From positions 186,001 to 250,000 of the forward strand of contig JAPDRN010000023.1 in assembly GCA_030247855.1 (NCBI GenBank): a stretch of 64,000 nt of DNA, given 5' to 3'. The position numbers were made by a program, and so were the translations under genes. This stretch comes from Knufia peltigerae. Taxonomy: Eukaryota > Ascomycota > Eurotiomycetes > Chaetothyriales > Trichomeriaceae. Under the pieces are notes generated by a model. The model was given only the letters and a program-made list of their open reading frames with translations. It did no database searches and was not told the DNA's origin. Positions 20,381-29,904 of the stretch are shown here, one piece after another. The first letter of the stretch is position 1. The number at the start of each line of letters is the position of its first letter.

Positions 20381-21741
20381 AGGAAGTGTGGCTGGCTCAG
20401 ATCCGACCCAAATCCACAAGTCGACAGAAAGCAAATATCTTGATTAGCGTTACGACCACACCGGGGGATTACTTTTGAAAACAAAGCATAGTGCATCCAA
20501 AGTCTGCAAGGAGTTGGTGTCAGTGTAGTATGCGCTATTTTTGAGAACCTGTGGGGTTGTGCTTGTCGGAATGACTTGTGTCTGTGAAGTGGTTGTCCCG
20601 ACAGCAGAGTTCGTTTGAATACTCAAGGGTTATATGTTTGAAGAGTTGAACATCCTTCAACAATTCCTCGTGGCTACCCGTGTCACCTGACCTACCGCGG
20701 TCGGATGGCGTAAGGGGATTTCACCAGACATGAGGCAGTTTACTTGAGCCAAGCCGCGAATCCTAGACGCAAGGCTCTGACACCAATGATCCCGGTAGGG
20801 TGAGGTGTTCCCCAGCTTTCATGGCATTCTACCCGTGAATGACCAAGTTGGGGAGTGACCTGACGATACCACGGAAAAAATCCTGTCGAAAGGATTTCCC
20901 TCGACCTCAACGTCAACCACTCAGCGTGTGGTTGGCCTTGAGGTTAGAGTTTTGCTTCTCGAAAAAATGATCCTTTTTTTTGGATCACAGTGCGGCTCGA
21001 ACTCTCTATGTGAGAGTCATGAGTGAATGCTAGTGATGAGATGCGAAGGGGTTTCGAGAGGGAAAGATAATGTACGTGGTTAAGACCCCTGTCCACAGGG
21101 CGACTCCCTGGTTGGAAGAACAATGTCCGTCCCTCTGTACCTCGCTATGTGATCAGGCTGTTTAACCATTTTTGTCCGGCCATGCCATCAATCATAAGGA
21201 GATCACTGAGGGCATGACAATGAATTGTTGTAGAAAATCTTACAGAGTAAGGGTAGTCGTTTCCAGCCTTGCAGATGGTTATGGCGGCACGTGACTCGCC
21301 CCGTAAATTACTCACAGCCTGATCAGGGACCGAGCGCATCAAAATCACAGACCACCTCTTAATTCAACCAGCGGATGAACCACCCATTCAGTGCCTGTCC
21401 CCAAGCGATGCGGATGCAAACTATTCAATTTGATTGTCTTCAGAAAAGAAAGTAAGCATCAACTGGCAAATTTGCCTTTCGTCTTGTTTCCCAGCCTCGT
21501 CAATTCCCCCCTGCACAGCCGGCGTGGCTGGGGGTGACAATCACAGTCACAGAGTACTCTCTCTGCCCCATGATTCTCAGCATCGAGATGTCCAGGACTT
21601 TTCCATTGCTGATTACTCCGTAATAATTTCTCGTCTCAAAACCCATACTACTCTCCTTCACTTTGACATAGCAATACAGAGTGTCCGTACCGGGTACTTG
21701 AGTTGAGTATCTTGAGTACCTAATCAGAATATCCCTAGAGC
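20381..21741. other. ORF-poor intergenic region with a hairpin cluster
   Basis: A 1.36-kb gap between two plus-strand genes. From 20381 to about 21140 no frame on either strand holds an ORF of 60 codons. Strong inverted repeats follow one another: 20564-20603, 20645-20661, 20792-20874, 20878-20897, 20905-20943, 20968-20987 and 21001-21017. The 20968-20987 hairpin has a loop of eight T. A TACTCCGTA motif lies at 21614-21622. The hairpin run could be an unannotated structured RNA (see findings); no Rfam family is recognised by eye. Confidence 0.4.
20792..20943 (+). other. Candidate structured RNA element (long hairpin pair)
   Basis: Three stems stand out. In 20792-20874 a multi-helix hairpin contains a 10-bp helix TCCCCAGCTT (20809-20818) with AAGTTGGGGA (20845-20854), an inner 6-bp helix 819-824/833-838, and outer helices 803-806/858-861 and 794-797/867-870. 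Next is AAATCCT (20878-20884) with AGGATTT (20891-20897). Third is CCTCAACGTCAACCAC (20905-20920) with GTGGTTGGCCTTGAGG (20928-20943), 15 of 16 positions paired. The wobble pairs are G-U when read on the plus strand and would be A-C mismatches on the minus strand, which favours a plus-strand transcript. Transcription is not shown; chance structure is possible. Confidence 0.35.
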
Positions 21742-22443
21742 ATGCCAACGATACTCACGCCGCAAGGATGGGTCAAAGTTGCGGCGCCCAAGCCACGCAA
21801 GAAGGTCGTCAACCCCGACCCTACGTCTGCCTTCAAGGGACCACTGGCCTACTTCAGTTGCCAACCGCTACCGTCCAGCAAGAAAGAACCCATCAGCAAC
21901 CGACCTCAATTTCCTTACGACTTGTCGGCGTCCCCTGAAAAGTTGAGGCACCAGGGCGAAGGCAAGGCGAAGATCGCCGGCAAGAACAGGATCATTTCCG
22001 CCCCTCAGCTGCCCATCTACGACCAGGACGACGGCTACGAAGCGGCAGAAGAAGACCATTCGGCCAGAGGCGGAGGAGTAGCGTCACCGTCATCATCCCT
22101 TTCAGCAGCAAGGCGACACAAGACTTCGCCGCGTTCGAGAAAAGAACCACCATCCAGGCAGTACGATGATCTTTCGAGTTCGAGTTCAGGATCCAGTGGT
22201 GGTGGACGCTCCACAAAATCGTACTCGAGACATCGACCTGTCGAAGCTGCTCCGAGGCCTGCGTCAATGTATCACCACCGTCCGCCGCCGCCTCAACCAC
22301 CTGCGCACGGTGGTTATTACGGGTACAATGACTATCCGCCGCCGCCACCTAGACCATCAGTATATGAAAGACCAACACCCCCTAGCAACGCGAGGAGCAT
22401 GTCATATAGTTGGTACAATGCCACGACGCCTCTGAATTTATGA
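21742..22443 (+). CDS. Proline- and serine-rich hypothetical protein
   Basis: One exon of 233 aa; I do not recognise the family. The N-terminus (MPTILTPQGWVKVAAPKPRKK) reads as a structured or conserved start. The rest is low complexity: charged linker, Ser runs (DDLSSSSSGSSGGG), and a C-terminal Pro/Tyr-rich part (HRPPPPQPPAHGGYYGYNDY, PPPPPRPSVYERP) that could bind SH3 or WW domains. No signal peptide or membrane segment is present. Its codon pattern resembles coding DNA, and the antisense frames are shorter. It converges with the membrane protein gene at 22838-23494. Confidence 0.65.
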   Translation: MPTILTPQGWVKVAAPKPRKKVVNPDPTSAFKGPLAYFSCQPLPSSKKEPISNRPQFPYDLSASPEKLRHQGEGKAKIAGKNRIISAPQLPIYDQDDGYEAAEEDHSARGGGVASPSSSLSAARRHKTSPRSRKEPPSRQYDDLSSSSSGSSGGGRSTKSYSRHRPVEAAPRPASMYHHRPPPPQPPAHGGYYGYNDYPPPPPRPSVYERPTPPSNARSMSYSWYNATTPLNL

Positions 22444-22837
22444 TTGGGAAAGCGACCGTTTGGAGTTATTGGGAGAGATCTGAAGTATTTTCTATCATTG
22501 TCTTACGAGAAGAGTCCTCACCAGGGCTTGGGATTAAGTAGGTCGACAGGTGTTGTTCGACTTGTGTGGACCAACCTGTGTATTTAAGATGTTTTATTTT
22601 AGGAATTTTTACTGTGTCATAATGATTGAAATGAATGATACTTGGTAAATCATCAAGTTGCTGAACCGTAATTCCCACTTTCCTTCCAATGGAATATCAT
22701 AATTCATGAGCCCTGGGACATCATCCAACATCGTTATCACATGTCCTGACCTAGACATCCATCCCGTCCACCCTGTTTGTGAAATCAGATTGAAATGAAA
22801 GAAACAGACAAAGCCTCTCCAGTGCTCCATAATTCCT
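22444..22837. other. Convergent 3' spacer
   Basis: A 394-bp AT-richer stretch between two convergent stops, presumably both 3' untranslated regions. No gene is seen. Confidence 0.4.
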
Positions 22838-23494
22838 TTAGTCATCGTCTTCATCCACAACCACCATCCTCTCTTTACGGTAAGTCTCGATCCTCTCCCT
22901 CTTCGCAGGAGGCGGTCGAACAAACATGCGCTGACTTTTTGTGATGACGACCTTCGTCTCTCGCTGATTGCCGCCGCCCACGAAAGTCATCCCTCTGCCT
23001 CCGTAAGGATCGACCGGTCGCGGCCGGCGCCGGCGGCTATCTTCTGATGATTCGTCGTCAACGTAGTATGCGTTGCGCCGTCGGGCTCTGAGGCAGAAGA
23101 TGCATAGAAGGAAGAGCAGGAACACGCCAAAGAAGGCGCCGATGACGATGCCGCCCACCGCGCCAGGCGATAGGCCACCACCACTGTGGTGCACGACAAT
23201 GACCTCAGAGGGGCCAGTGGTGACACCAGGTACAAGCGACGTGGTACTGCATGGGGTTGTCACAAGCGTGGTGGTACATGGCGTCGTCGAGATAGGTACC
23301 CAGGTGCTAGTCGTACAGGGTGTCGTGCTCGTAGCCCAACCCCAAGAGCTCGACGGCGTCCAAGATGATGATGTCCAGGCTGGAGTCGTCGACTCGACCC
23401 AAGTCGAACTGCTTTCCCACTCGTTCGAGGTCGCCGGTACTACCGGAATGTACTCTGATCCCTGGCCAGGAGCTCTGGCTTCAATAATGGCCAT
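22838..23494 (-). CDS. Single-pass membrane protein with Ser/Thr/Trp-rich ectodomain
   Basis: One exon of 218 aa; no named family recognised. The first 95 residues are rich in Ser, Thr, Pro and Trp, with repeats of the type STTPCTTSTWVP (three CTT-flanked copies). A Gly-rich hinge leads to one strong transmembrane segment (about 110-132, VGGIVIGAFFGVFLLFLLCIFCL) followed by RARRRN. The cytoplasmic tail has an RRRRPRPVDPYGGRG stretch and an acidic end (VVVDEDDD). There is no clear cleavable signal peptide at the first Met, so it may be a type III (signal-anchor) protein. The layout recalls fungal surface sensors or septum/plasma-membrane proteins, but this is inference. Confidence 0.7.
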   Translation of the reverse strand: MAIIEARAPGQGSEYIPVVPATSNEWESSSTWVESTTPAWTSSSWTPSSSWGWATSTTPCTTSTWVPISTTPCTTTLVTTPCSTTSLVPGVTTGPSEVIVVHHSGGGLSPGAVGGIVIGAFFGVFLLFLLCIFCLRARRRNAYYVDDESSEDSRRRRPRPVDPYGGRGMTFVGGGNQRETKVVITKSQRMFVRPPPAKRERIETYRKERMVVVDEDDD

Positions 23495-24666
23495 GCTAGG
23501 ATAACGAACGGACGAATTCTATCTGGTGCTGGTTCTGCGCTGTGAGGTGTTCATATGGAGTACTCGCCTAGCATTGAAGGAGAGCGCCTAGGCATGTACG
23601 GAGTAGAAGGAAGACAAGTTCTCGAGTGCAGCCGTATCGGCATTTCAGCTGCAGAACGGCCTTTTGAGACATGCATGATGCTGCACATGGTAGGCAACTA
23701 CTCCGTATCCCGAAACGATTGATGACGCGAAATGACTTCCAGCCTCTCCGTTTCTGAGCAGCCTAGAAGACTACTCTGTACAAGTATGGCAGGAGGGCGG
23801 CTGTAAAATAGGCGGGCTGGCGGATGCCTCGTTTTGCCTCGGAGGGGCAGTTGGGAGTTTACAGTACGTACTAGGAGTACTAGGACGTAGTACTGTAGAA
23901 AGGATCCAGCCTATTCATTTTTAGTGACCCTGTGGACGCTGATAATGAAGCTAATCTGCCAGCCTTGCCTGGATCCATGCTAGTTTCATGCCTGGAGACA
24001 AATCGGAGTTTGGTCTTTTAGGTGCGACCGTTCGAACCAGGCAGCGCCGCAATAAATAGCAGGGATCAATGAAAAGGTGGGGTTTGTAGGCAACTCAGAG
24101 GGCTGGAAATATAACGTAGCTACTCCGTAGTTTTTCTTGTCAACAATTCCACCCTTTGCATTCTTACGGAGTCCATCACCTGTCAGCAGAATGGCAGTAT
24201 ACGAGACGGCTGGAGAGACACAGTCCTACTGTGTGACTGATGTGTCGTCACTCTCCGTGTCCTAAGGCCTTCTTTCCTACGAACGTCCAAGGTATTTCCC
24301 GTTTTCACCACGATATGCCTCCTGCCTCAGGAGCATCACCGGAAGCTCGCTATGTCTACCAAGAGCACACCGCAATGAGGGCATTGAAGTAGAACTCGAG
24401 GCAGCCGCGATTGGTACAGTTTGCGATTGGTACAGTTTGATGCCATGTAACCATGGCCGCAAGAGTGTTTGTCTTCGTCTTTGTATTTCTTCACCAGGCG
24501 CGTTTGTTACCAAACAACTTACACCATCCATGTGAAAGGTGGTTAGAACCACCTCCATATTTTAAATCACTCATTGGATATCATTTTTCTAAATCTTTCA
24601 TCTTACCTGCTCAGATGGCTCTAAATATGAACACACCCTGCAAGATGGACGTCCCGTACAAGGAGT
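23495..24666. other. Divergent intergenic region rich in TACGGAGTA motifs
   Basis: A 1.17-kb gap between divergent genes. The 9-mer TACGGAGTA or its complement occurs at 23597-23605, 23699-23707 and 24121-24129, with a near copy at about 24164. A short direct repeat around GCGATTGGTACAGTTTG lies near 24410-24440. No gene is recognised. Confidence 0.45.
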
Positions 24667-25695
24667 ATGTCCCCGCATTTTGATATTGGCAGCTGGATAG
24701 AAAATGCTGACCTCTCTAGCTTCTTGAGTTCGGACCCTTTTCAATTTCTCATAGGTCCTGACAAGAAACTATTCTATGTCCACTCTGCACTGGTCGCGAA
24801 GCAGTCTCGCCCTCTTGCTGCGCTTGTCTCGAACGGCATGGTGGAATCTCGGCAGCGCTGTGCGGTATTTGATGATGTCGACGAAGACACCTTCCTCCAC
24901 TTCTTGGAATTTGCATACACCGGAGAATATACAGTTCCTCCGCCCGCTGCGATCCCCGAGCCCGCGGAAAATGTTGTTGACGAGCCTTCGACGGCATTTC
25001 TGACTGACAACAAAAGCCCATTCGACCCTGGAACGTCCAATGCCGGTGCGGCGCCTGCCAAAATGTTCGATCAAGGAGAGGACGACTCAATTGATATAGG
25101 ACTTCCTGGTCTGTCCGATTCCGTAACCCAAACGCTCCGCGCTATGAAAAAGAGAAGGACGAACCGTCGGCCTTGGTTCCGCGACGAAGAAGCACCAGCT
25201 GCAGCATCACAACCCGAGGTCGCCCGACACGATATACCCAAGACACCCAAGCTTTCTTCTGAGCTTTGGGACGAGTTCAGCGAAGCAGCTCACGTGAATG
25301 AGATACCATCGTGGAAGCCACGCGTTAACGTGGGTCCTTGGGAGGATTACAGCGTGGTCTTCCTCTGCCATGCAAAAGTTTATGTCTTTTCAGACCGATA
25401 CACCATCTCCGCGCTTCGGGATCTTGCCTTGCAAAAGCTTCGCCTGACCTTGACAAGATATACACTGTTTGAAACTCGCACAGATGACATTGTCGAGCTT
25501 GTAAAATACATTTACAGCAACACAGTCGACATGAACAATGGAATGGATAGATTGCGGGCCCTGGTCATGGACTATTTGGTCTGTCATGTTGAGATAATTG
25601 TGAAGGACAAGAATTTCCTCGCTATGCTTCAAGAGCCGGGAGCATTGGCCAAAGATTTAACTTTGAACTTGTTGCCGCGGCTGAGTTATGGTTGA
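24667..25695 (+). CDS. BTB/POZ domain protein
   Basis: One exon of 342 aa. The BTB fold spans about 20-115: FQFLIGPDKKLFYVHSALVAKQSRPLAALV, then DVDEDTFLHFLEFAYTGEY. This is the protein-interaction module of Cul3 adaptors and many fungal regulators. A variable acidic linker with a basic patch (MKKRRTNRRPWFRDEE) separates it from a helical C-terminal part (about 235-342) containing HAKVYVFSDRYTISALRDLALQKL, the BACK-like continuation commonly seen in large Pezizomycotina BTB families. There is no Kelch or MATH domain. The substrate or partner cannot be told. Start is the ATG in frame immediately before the BTB region. Confidence 0.85.
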   Translation: MSPHFDIGSWIENADLSSFLSSDPFQFLIGPDKKLFYVHSALVAKQSRPLAALVSNGMVESRQRCAVFDDVDEDTFLHFLEFAYTGEYTVPPPAAIPEPAENVVDEPSTAFLTDNKSPFDPGTSNAGAAPAKMFDQGEDDSIDIGLPGLSDSVTQTLRAMKKRRTNRRPWFRDEEAPAAASQPEVARHDIPKTPKLSSELWDEFSEAAHVNEIPSWKPRVNVGPWEDYSVVFLCHAKVYVFSDRYTISALRDLALQKLRLTLTRYTLFETRTDDIVELVKYIYSNTVDMNNGMDRLRALVMDYLVCHVEIIVKDKNFLAMLQEPGALAKDLTLNLLPRLSYG

Positions 25696-26177
25696 AGTGG
25701 TGCCAAGAGAGGCTTGCTTGCAAGAGTCCCGGTGCATGAGTGGTGACACTGGGTCAGTAACCTGAAGCTATCATGTGTTGTACGAGTACATAAAATCGAT
25801 TGGAGTATGGAATACATCTAGTGGTATTCCGCACGGGAAATAGAACTTTGCTTTTGTACTGTAATGATATGCATAATATCGATAAGGCTTTCGGGCGTCA
25901 CTTTTGGGTCCATCCAACAAGGGTCCAATACGGAGTACTACCTAGGTAATAAGCATTCTTGCCAGAGTACAGTGTCTAGGTACCTACCTATTGTAGGTTA
26001 GTAGCGAGGGCCCACTGGCCTGTCCGTTGGAAGCCCCTCCATATGGTCATCTCCGCCAGATGTTACATCGAATGAATTTCCAGTACTCGCGGCACGAATC
26101 TCTCCAGCAAGACAAATAATTATCCGTCAATATCACCAACGACGTCTTCTTCCACTTTATGTTGAACGCGTTCTACA
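25696..26177. promoter_or_regulatory. Upstream region of the dioxygenase gene
   Basis: A 482-bp gap between two plus-strand genes. It has TACGGAGTA at 25929-25937 directly followed by the palindrome TACCTAGGTA at 25939-25948, then more ACCTA/TAGGT steps to 25998. These motifs recur in other intergenic regions of the window. No gene is seen. Confidence 0.4.
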
Positions 26178-27197
26178 ATGGCTCCCTCGAGGATCTCACC
26201 AGAACCGACGACACCGTCACAATTACCAACGGGCCTTAGTCCCAAACAGATTGCGGCCTTTTGGCGGGATGGCTATCTGGTAATACCCTCATACCTCTCT
26301 CCAGAAACGTGCCAGAGTCTCCTCTCCAAGACACAAGAGCTCCTCACCGAGTTCCCACTGGCGGACCACCCCATGACGCGGTTCACCACCGGCAAGGATG
26401 AAAACGGCGACACGACCTCGAAACAGCACGTGGGGGACGACTACTTTTTGACCTCGGGGGACAAGGTGCGCTTCTTCTTCGAGGACGACGCGTTCGACCA
26501 AGAGACGGGCGAGTTGATCAAGCCCAAAGAAAGGGCGATCAACAAGATCGGGCACAACCTGCATGGGTTGGTGCCCGAGTTTGGCAACGTTTCACACGCG
26601 GGCAGCGTCGGTCGGCGCAACGCGGCCATTGCGAGGGACCTGGGGTATAAAGATCCGAGATTGCTCCAGAGCATGGTGATATGCAAACAACCCGAGATCG
26701 GGGGCGCCGTCAACCCACACCAGGACAGCACGTTCCTGTATACGAACCGCCCTTCGGCCGTTGGGTTCTGGATCGCCCTGGAGGATGCCACGGCAGAGAA
26801 CGGATGCCTGAGTTTTGCTCCCGGTAGCCATCGCAGAGCGCCGATAAATGAAAGGTTTGTGCGAAACGAGGACGGCACGGGGACCACGTTTGTGCCTATA
26901 CCCAAAGAAGAGGAGCAGTGGCCCAGAGATTTCGAGCACGCAGTAGACTCTACGGCGTCGTCTTCGTCGTCGGACGGGAACAACGAGGAATACGTGCTGG
27001 GAGAAGTCAAGGCTGGAAGTCTGGTTTTGATCCATGGGAACATCCTGCACAAGAGTAAAAAGAACACGAGTCGAAAGGGACGAATAATCTACACTTTTCA
27101 TCTGATCGAGGGGGAGGAGCATTATGATGATCGGAATTGGTTACAGGTACCAGGAGGCCCGAGCCAATTTACCAAGTTGGACGGGACGACGGCGTAG
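26178..27197 (+). CDS. Phytanoyl-CoA dioxygenase (PhyH) family protein, PHYHD1-like
   Basis: One exon of 339 aa. A double-stranded beta-helix Fe(II)/2-oxoglutarate dioxygenase. The metal triad is visible as His181 and Asp183 in NPHQDSTFLY and a distal His, most likely His291 in GNILHKSKKN; a downstream Arg in RKGRIIYTFH would hold 2-oxoglutarate. The FxxDGYLVIP start and the SMVICKQPEIGGAVNPHQD core match the PHYHD1 subgroup, whose substrate is not settled. No peroxisomal targeting signal is evident at either end. The Glu/Ser-rich insertion at about 240-270 is the only low-complexity part. It lies upstream of the dehydrogenase gene on the same strand; a shared pathway is possible but not shown. 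Confidence 0.88.
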   Translation: MAPSRISPEPTTPSQLPTGLSPKQIAAFWRDGYLVIPSYLSPETCQSLLSKTQELLTEFPLADHPMTRFTTGKDENGDTTSKQHVGDDYFLTSGDKVRFFFEDDAFDQETGELIKPKERAINKIGHNLHGLVPEFGNVSHAGSVGRRNAAIARDLGYKDPRLLQSMVICKQPEIGGAVNPHQDSTFLYTNRPSAVGFWIALEDATAENGCLSFAPGSHRRAPINERFVRNEDGTGTTFVPIPKEEEQWPRDFEHAVDSTASSSSSDGNNEEYVLGEVKAGSLVLIHGNILHKSKKNTSRKGRIIYTFHLIEGEEHYDDRNWLQVPGGPSQFTKLDGTTA

Positions 27198-27679
27198 ACG
27201 TGACACACATTTCCTGATCGCAAATGGCATAATCAACTTTTCTCGAGTACTCGTAGGGGATTGCACACCGTACTTCAAACGTCCTTTGTGTGTTCAGCCT
27301 TCTACCTGCCTACATAAGACGGATGTGAAAATGCATAGTCCATGGTCTCGTGCCATAATATGATCTTCGCTCGGTAATAGATTAACGGCCCGAACGGTTC
27401 TGATGATCGGGCGCGATCGCACAATCGCGGGAAACAACAAACAGATTATTACTATGACGTACGTATACGTACCTGATTATTACAACCTCGTGTCTGGGGG
27501 GCAAAATTGGCATTGTAACCTGTTTACCTAGGTGTTCCAAGGTAGTAGTCCTGACTCAAGTAGCATACGACTGTCTATGAGGAAAGTGGTTTTGATTAAA
27601 ACCCGAAAAATAGACCCTTGCAGGACACCTCCACCGAGTACTCCTTGATCCCTGACTCCGACCTACTGTGCAGCAAAAC
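27198..27679. promoter_or_regulatory. Intergenic region before the dehydrogenase gene
   Basis: A 482-bp gap. It holds a 9/10 copy of the TACCTAGGTA palindrome at 27525-27534 and an ACGTACGTATACGTAC alternating stretch near 27457-27472. No gene is seen. Confidence 0.35.
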
Positions 27680-28524
27680 ATGTCTCGACCCACGCTCCTC
27701 CACCGACCGTCCAGCGTGGCAGCTGCAAACAAGACCATCATACTGGTGACCGGTAAGTTTTGCCTCCCCGTTTGAACGCTACTTTGGTCAAAGGCGCGAA
27801 ACGCTGACCCAAGGCGGTGGGAATGTGACCCTCAGGCGGCAATGCAGGGATAGGCTACGAGACGGTCAAGAAACTGGCACTAGAAAATCCGACGTTCCAA
27901 GTCCTCATGGGCTGTCGGGACACCCACAAGGGAGAAGAAGCGGTCGCGTCCATGGGGGCGCCGATCAACGTCAACCCGATCCAACTCGACATCACCGACG
28001 ACGAGTCCGTCGAGCATTGCTACCTGGCCATCACGCAGCACTTTGGCCGACTGGACGTCCTGATCAACAACGCTGGCACGGGCGGCAGGGAGCTCCCCGC
28101 CGACGCGACGCTGCGCGACAGGTACAACTTGACCTACAACGTCAACGTCATCTCCACGGCCGTCTTGACCGACAAGTTGATCCCCTTGTTGGAAAAGTCC
28201 AAACTGCCCAAGATCATCTTCGTTTCTTCGGGACTCGGGAGCATCCAGCGGACGCTACAACGTGGCAAGCCCTACCCCGTCCCGTGGTACAGCTCGAGTA
28301 AGTCAGGCGTCAACGGGGTTGCGGTGTACTATGCGAAGCTGTATCCCGACTTCAAAGTCAACGTCGTGTGCCCGGGCCTGTGCGCGACAAACTTGAACGG
28401 GGCAGAGTTGAACGAGGAAACGCATCCCAAGCACGGCGCTGTACGGGTGGCGCAGCTGGTGGCAGAAGGTCCAGATGGGGTTACCGCGACTTATTCTAAT
28501 TCAGAAGGCACGATACCGTGGTAG
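27680..28524 (+). CDS. Short-chain dehydrogenase/reductase
   Basis: Exons 27680-27752 and 27836-28524 give 253 aa; the 83-bp intron has a GTAAGT donor and a CTCAG acceptor, phase 1. The intron splits the cofactor loop; joined it reads LVTGGNAGIGYETVKKLA (TGxxxGIG at 24-31). Other classical SDR marks are NNAG (102-105), the FVSSG serine near 155-156 and the YxxxK pair Tyr176 and Lys180 in WYSSSKSGVN. The C-terminus contains VCPGLCATNLNG. Substrate is unknown; this carbonyl-reductase-like subgroup is widespread in fungi. The stop is only 27 bp from the stop of the convergent molybdate transporter gene, so the transcripts very likely overlap. Confidence 0.9.
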
Positions 28525-28551
28525 TTTGGAGATCTTGTTCATCCTTTTGCC

Positions 28552-29904
28552 CTATCGTGGTAGCAAAGCCTGATTTTCATCCGGAGTGTCGGGACTGTTC
28601 TCTGACGATGCTGTCCTTGTCCTTTCACGCCTGCTTGCAATATGTGATGGCAATTGGTAGCTCCAATGACAGCACATGCCAGCAATGAAGCCAATTGCGT
28701 CGTTCTTAAACGCAATAAGTAGTCCTGCTGTCACAAGCATCACGGTCCACCGTTTCTTCCTTTCTTCGTCTGTGAGACCAGGAGGAGGAGGAGGTGTAGG
28801 TTGCGCTCCTTCCTTGTAAAGATCTCTTGCACGCGGTGTATTGAGGCTCTCCCCGACGCTGGCCAGCTCCAAGCCTGCGGCAATGATCATGACTGACAGC
28901 AACGCCAATGGAAATTTGCGGAGCAGGTCTGTGAGGCTCTCGCCGAATAGAACGCCAACGATCAACTTGAGCAGACCAAGGAATACAATGCTGGCGCCAG
29001 ATCTTGCACCGAAGCGGTACTGAGCAGCAAGACCTCCAGAGCCGTGACAGACTGGCATGGCGCCAAACCAGCACCCGAACAAATTCATTGCGGCGACACT
29101 GAGTCCCACAGATGTGACGGAGGGTGTCTGTATCTCTGGCAGCAAATCCGCGGCCAAATGAGTGACGGCGATGATAGAGTTCAAGGTCGTCAATGGTAGC
29201 TGTCCTATGCCCGCATCAAGAATGCCGGTTTTCCATTCCGGTGCGGTAGGACTCTGCACGTATGGGTGCCACAGACGAAAGCCAGGCAGATGGTGATGCG
29301 AATCCCCACTGACTCGAATTATTGCGAAAATGATGCCGAGGACAAACAGCATCAAGGCATATGGTGTTCGAGGCCGTAGACTGATGGCGAATAGAACAAG
29401 GAATGCCAGGATCATCCAGATGTAATTGTCTGCCCAAGACGGTCCTGTCCATGACAGAGAAGCGAGTGCTTTGGTTCCCGCGCTTATGATTAGACTCAAG
29501 CCAGCTCCAACTTGAATACCTTTGACCACGGGAATTGGAATGATGCGGGTGAACCAAGAGAGTAGTCCGGTGATGCTGAAGAGGAGGATGCAGGAGGAGA
29601 CAAAAATGCCCGCTGCGGCCGTCTGTCCTGCCGTGAGGTCGTTGAGGATGGCGACAGCAGCGATGGCTTTCATGGGTTGGACAGGCAAGGGAATTCCGAA
29701 GAAGAATCCTGTCAGGATGTTGTATATCCCGGTGAATATCAGTGTCGTGGTCAAAGATATCTGATGCCCTTCGGTCAGGGCAATGACGATGGGCAGAAAA
29801 GTTCCCAGGTCGCCCAATGATCCCGATACTTCCGTAAAGGGCTGCCGGCGAAGAGTAGATAAGTTATGAGCGGCAAGCTGCCGCAGAGACGTTTGACGAC
29901 CCAT
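28552..29904 (-). CDS. MOT1-type molybdate transporter
   Basis: One exon of 450 aa from the ATG at 29904; the frame stays open upstream to a stop but has no earlier ATG. Family marks are EVSGSLGDLGTFLPIV near the N-terminus, the PLPVQPMKAIAAVAI loop and the repeat-type motif PVCHGSGGLAAQYRFGARSG. Around 10-11 hydrophobic segments are visible. MOT1 proteins are SulP-related high-affinity molybdate transporters without a STAS domain, supplying molybdenum cofactor enzymes such as nitrate reductase. The Pro-rich loop (PTPPPPPGLTDEERKKR) before the last segments and the Ser-rich tail are cytosolic by prediction. Whether it sits in plasma or vacuolar membrane cannot be told. Convergent with the dehydrogenase. 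Confidence 0.88.
   Translation of the reverse strand: MGRQTSLRQLAAHNLSTLRRQPFTEVSGSLGDLGTFLPIVIALTEGHQISLTTTLIFTGIYNILTGFFFGIPLPVQPMKAIAAVAILNDLTAGQTAAAGIFVSSCILLFSITGLLSWFTRIIPIPVVKGIQVGAGLSLIISAGTKALASLSWTGPSWADNYIWMILAFLVLFAISLRPRTPYALMLFVLGIIFAIIRVSGDSHHHLPGFRLWHPYVQSPTAPEWKTGILDAGIGQLPLTTLNSIIAVTHLAADLLPEIQTPSVTSVGLSVAAMNLFGCWFGAMPVCHGSGGLAAQYRFGARSGASIVFLGLLKLIVGVLFGESLTDLLRKFPLALLSVMIIAAGLELASVGESLNTPRARDLYKEGAQPTPPPPPGLTDEERKKRWTVMLVTAGLLIAFKNDAIGFIAGMCCHWSYQLPSHIASRRERTRTASSENSPDTPDENQALLPR

Noticed and set aside
20381..21741. Known ncRNA families (SRP, RNase P/MRP, U3, U6, telomerase RNA) as identity for the hairpin region
   Set aside because: None of the conserved boxes I know for these RNAs could be found by eye, so only an unidentified structured element is reported.
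24005..24050. GTTCGAAC stretch that recalls a tRNA B box
   Set aside because: No matching T-stem, acceptor stem or A box on either strand.
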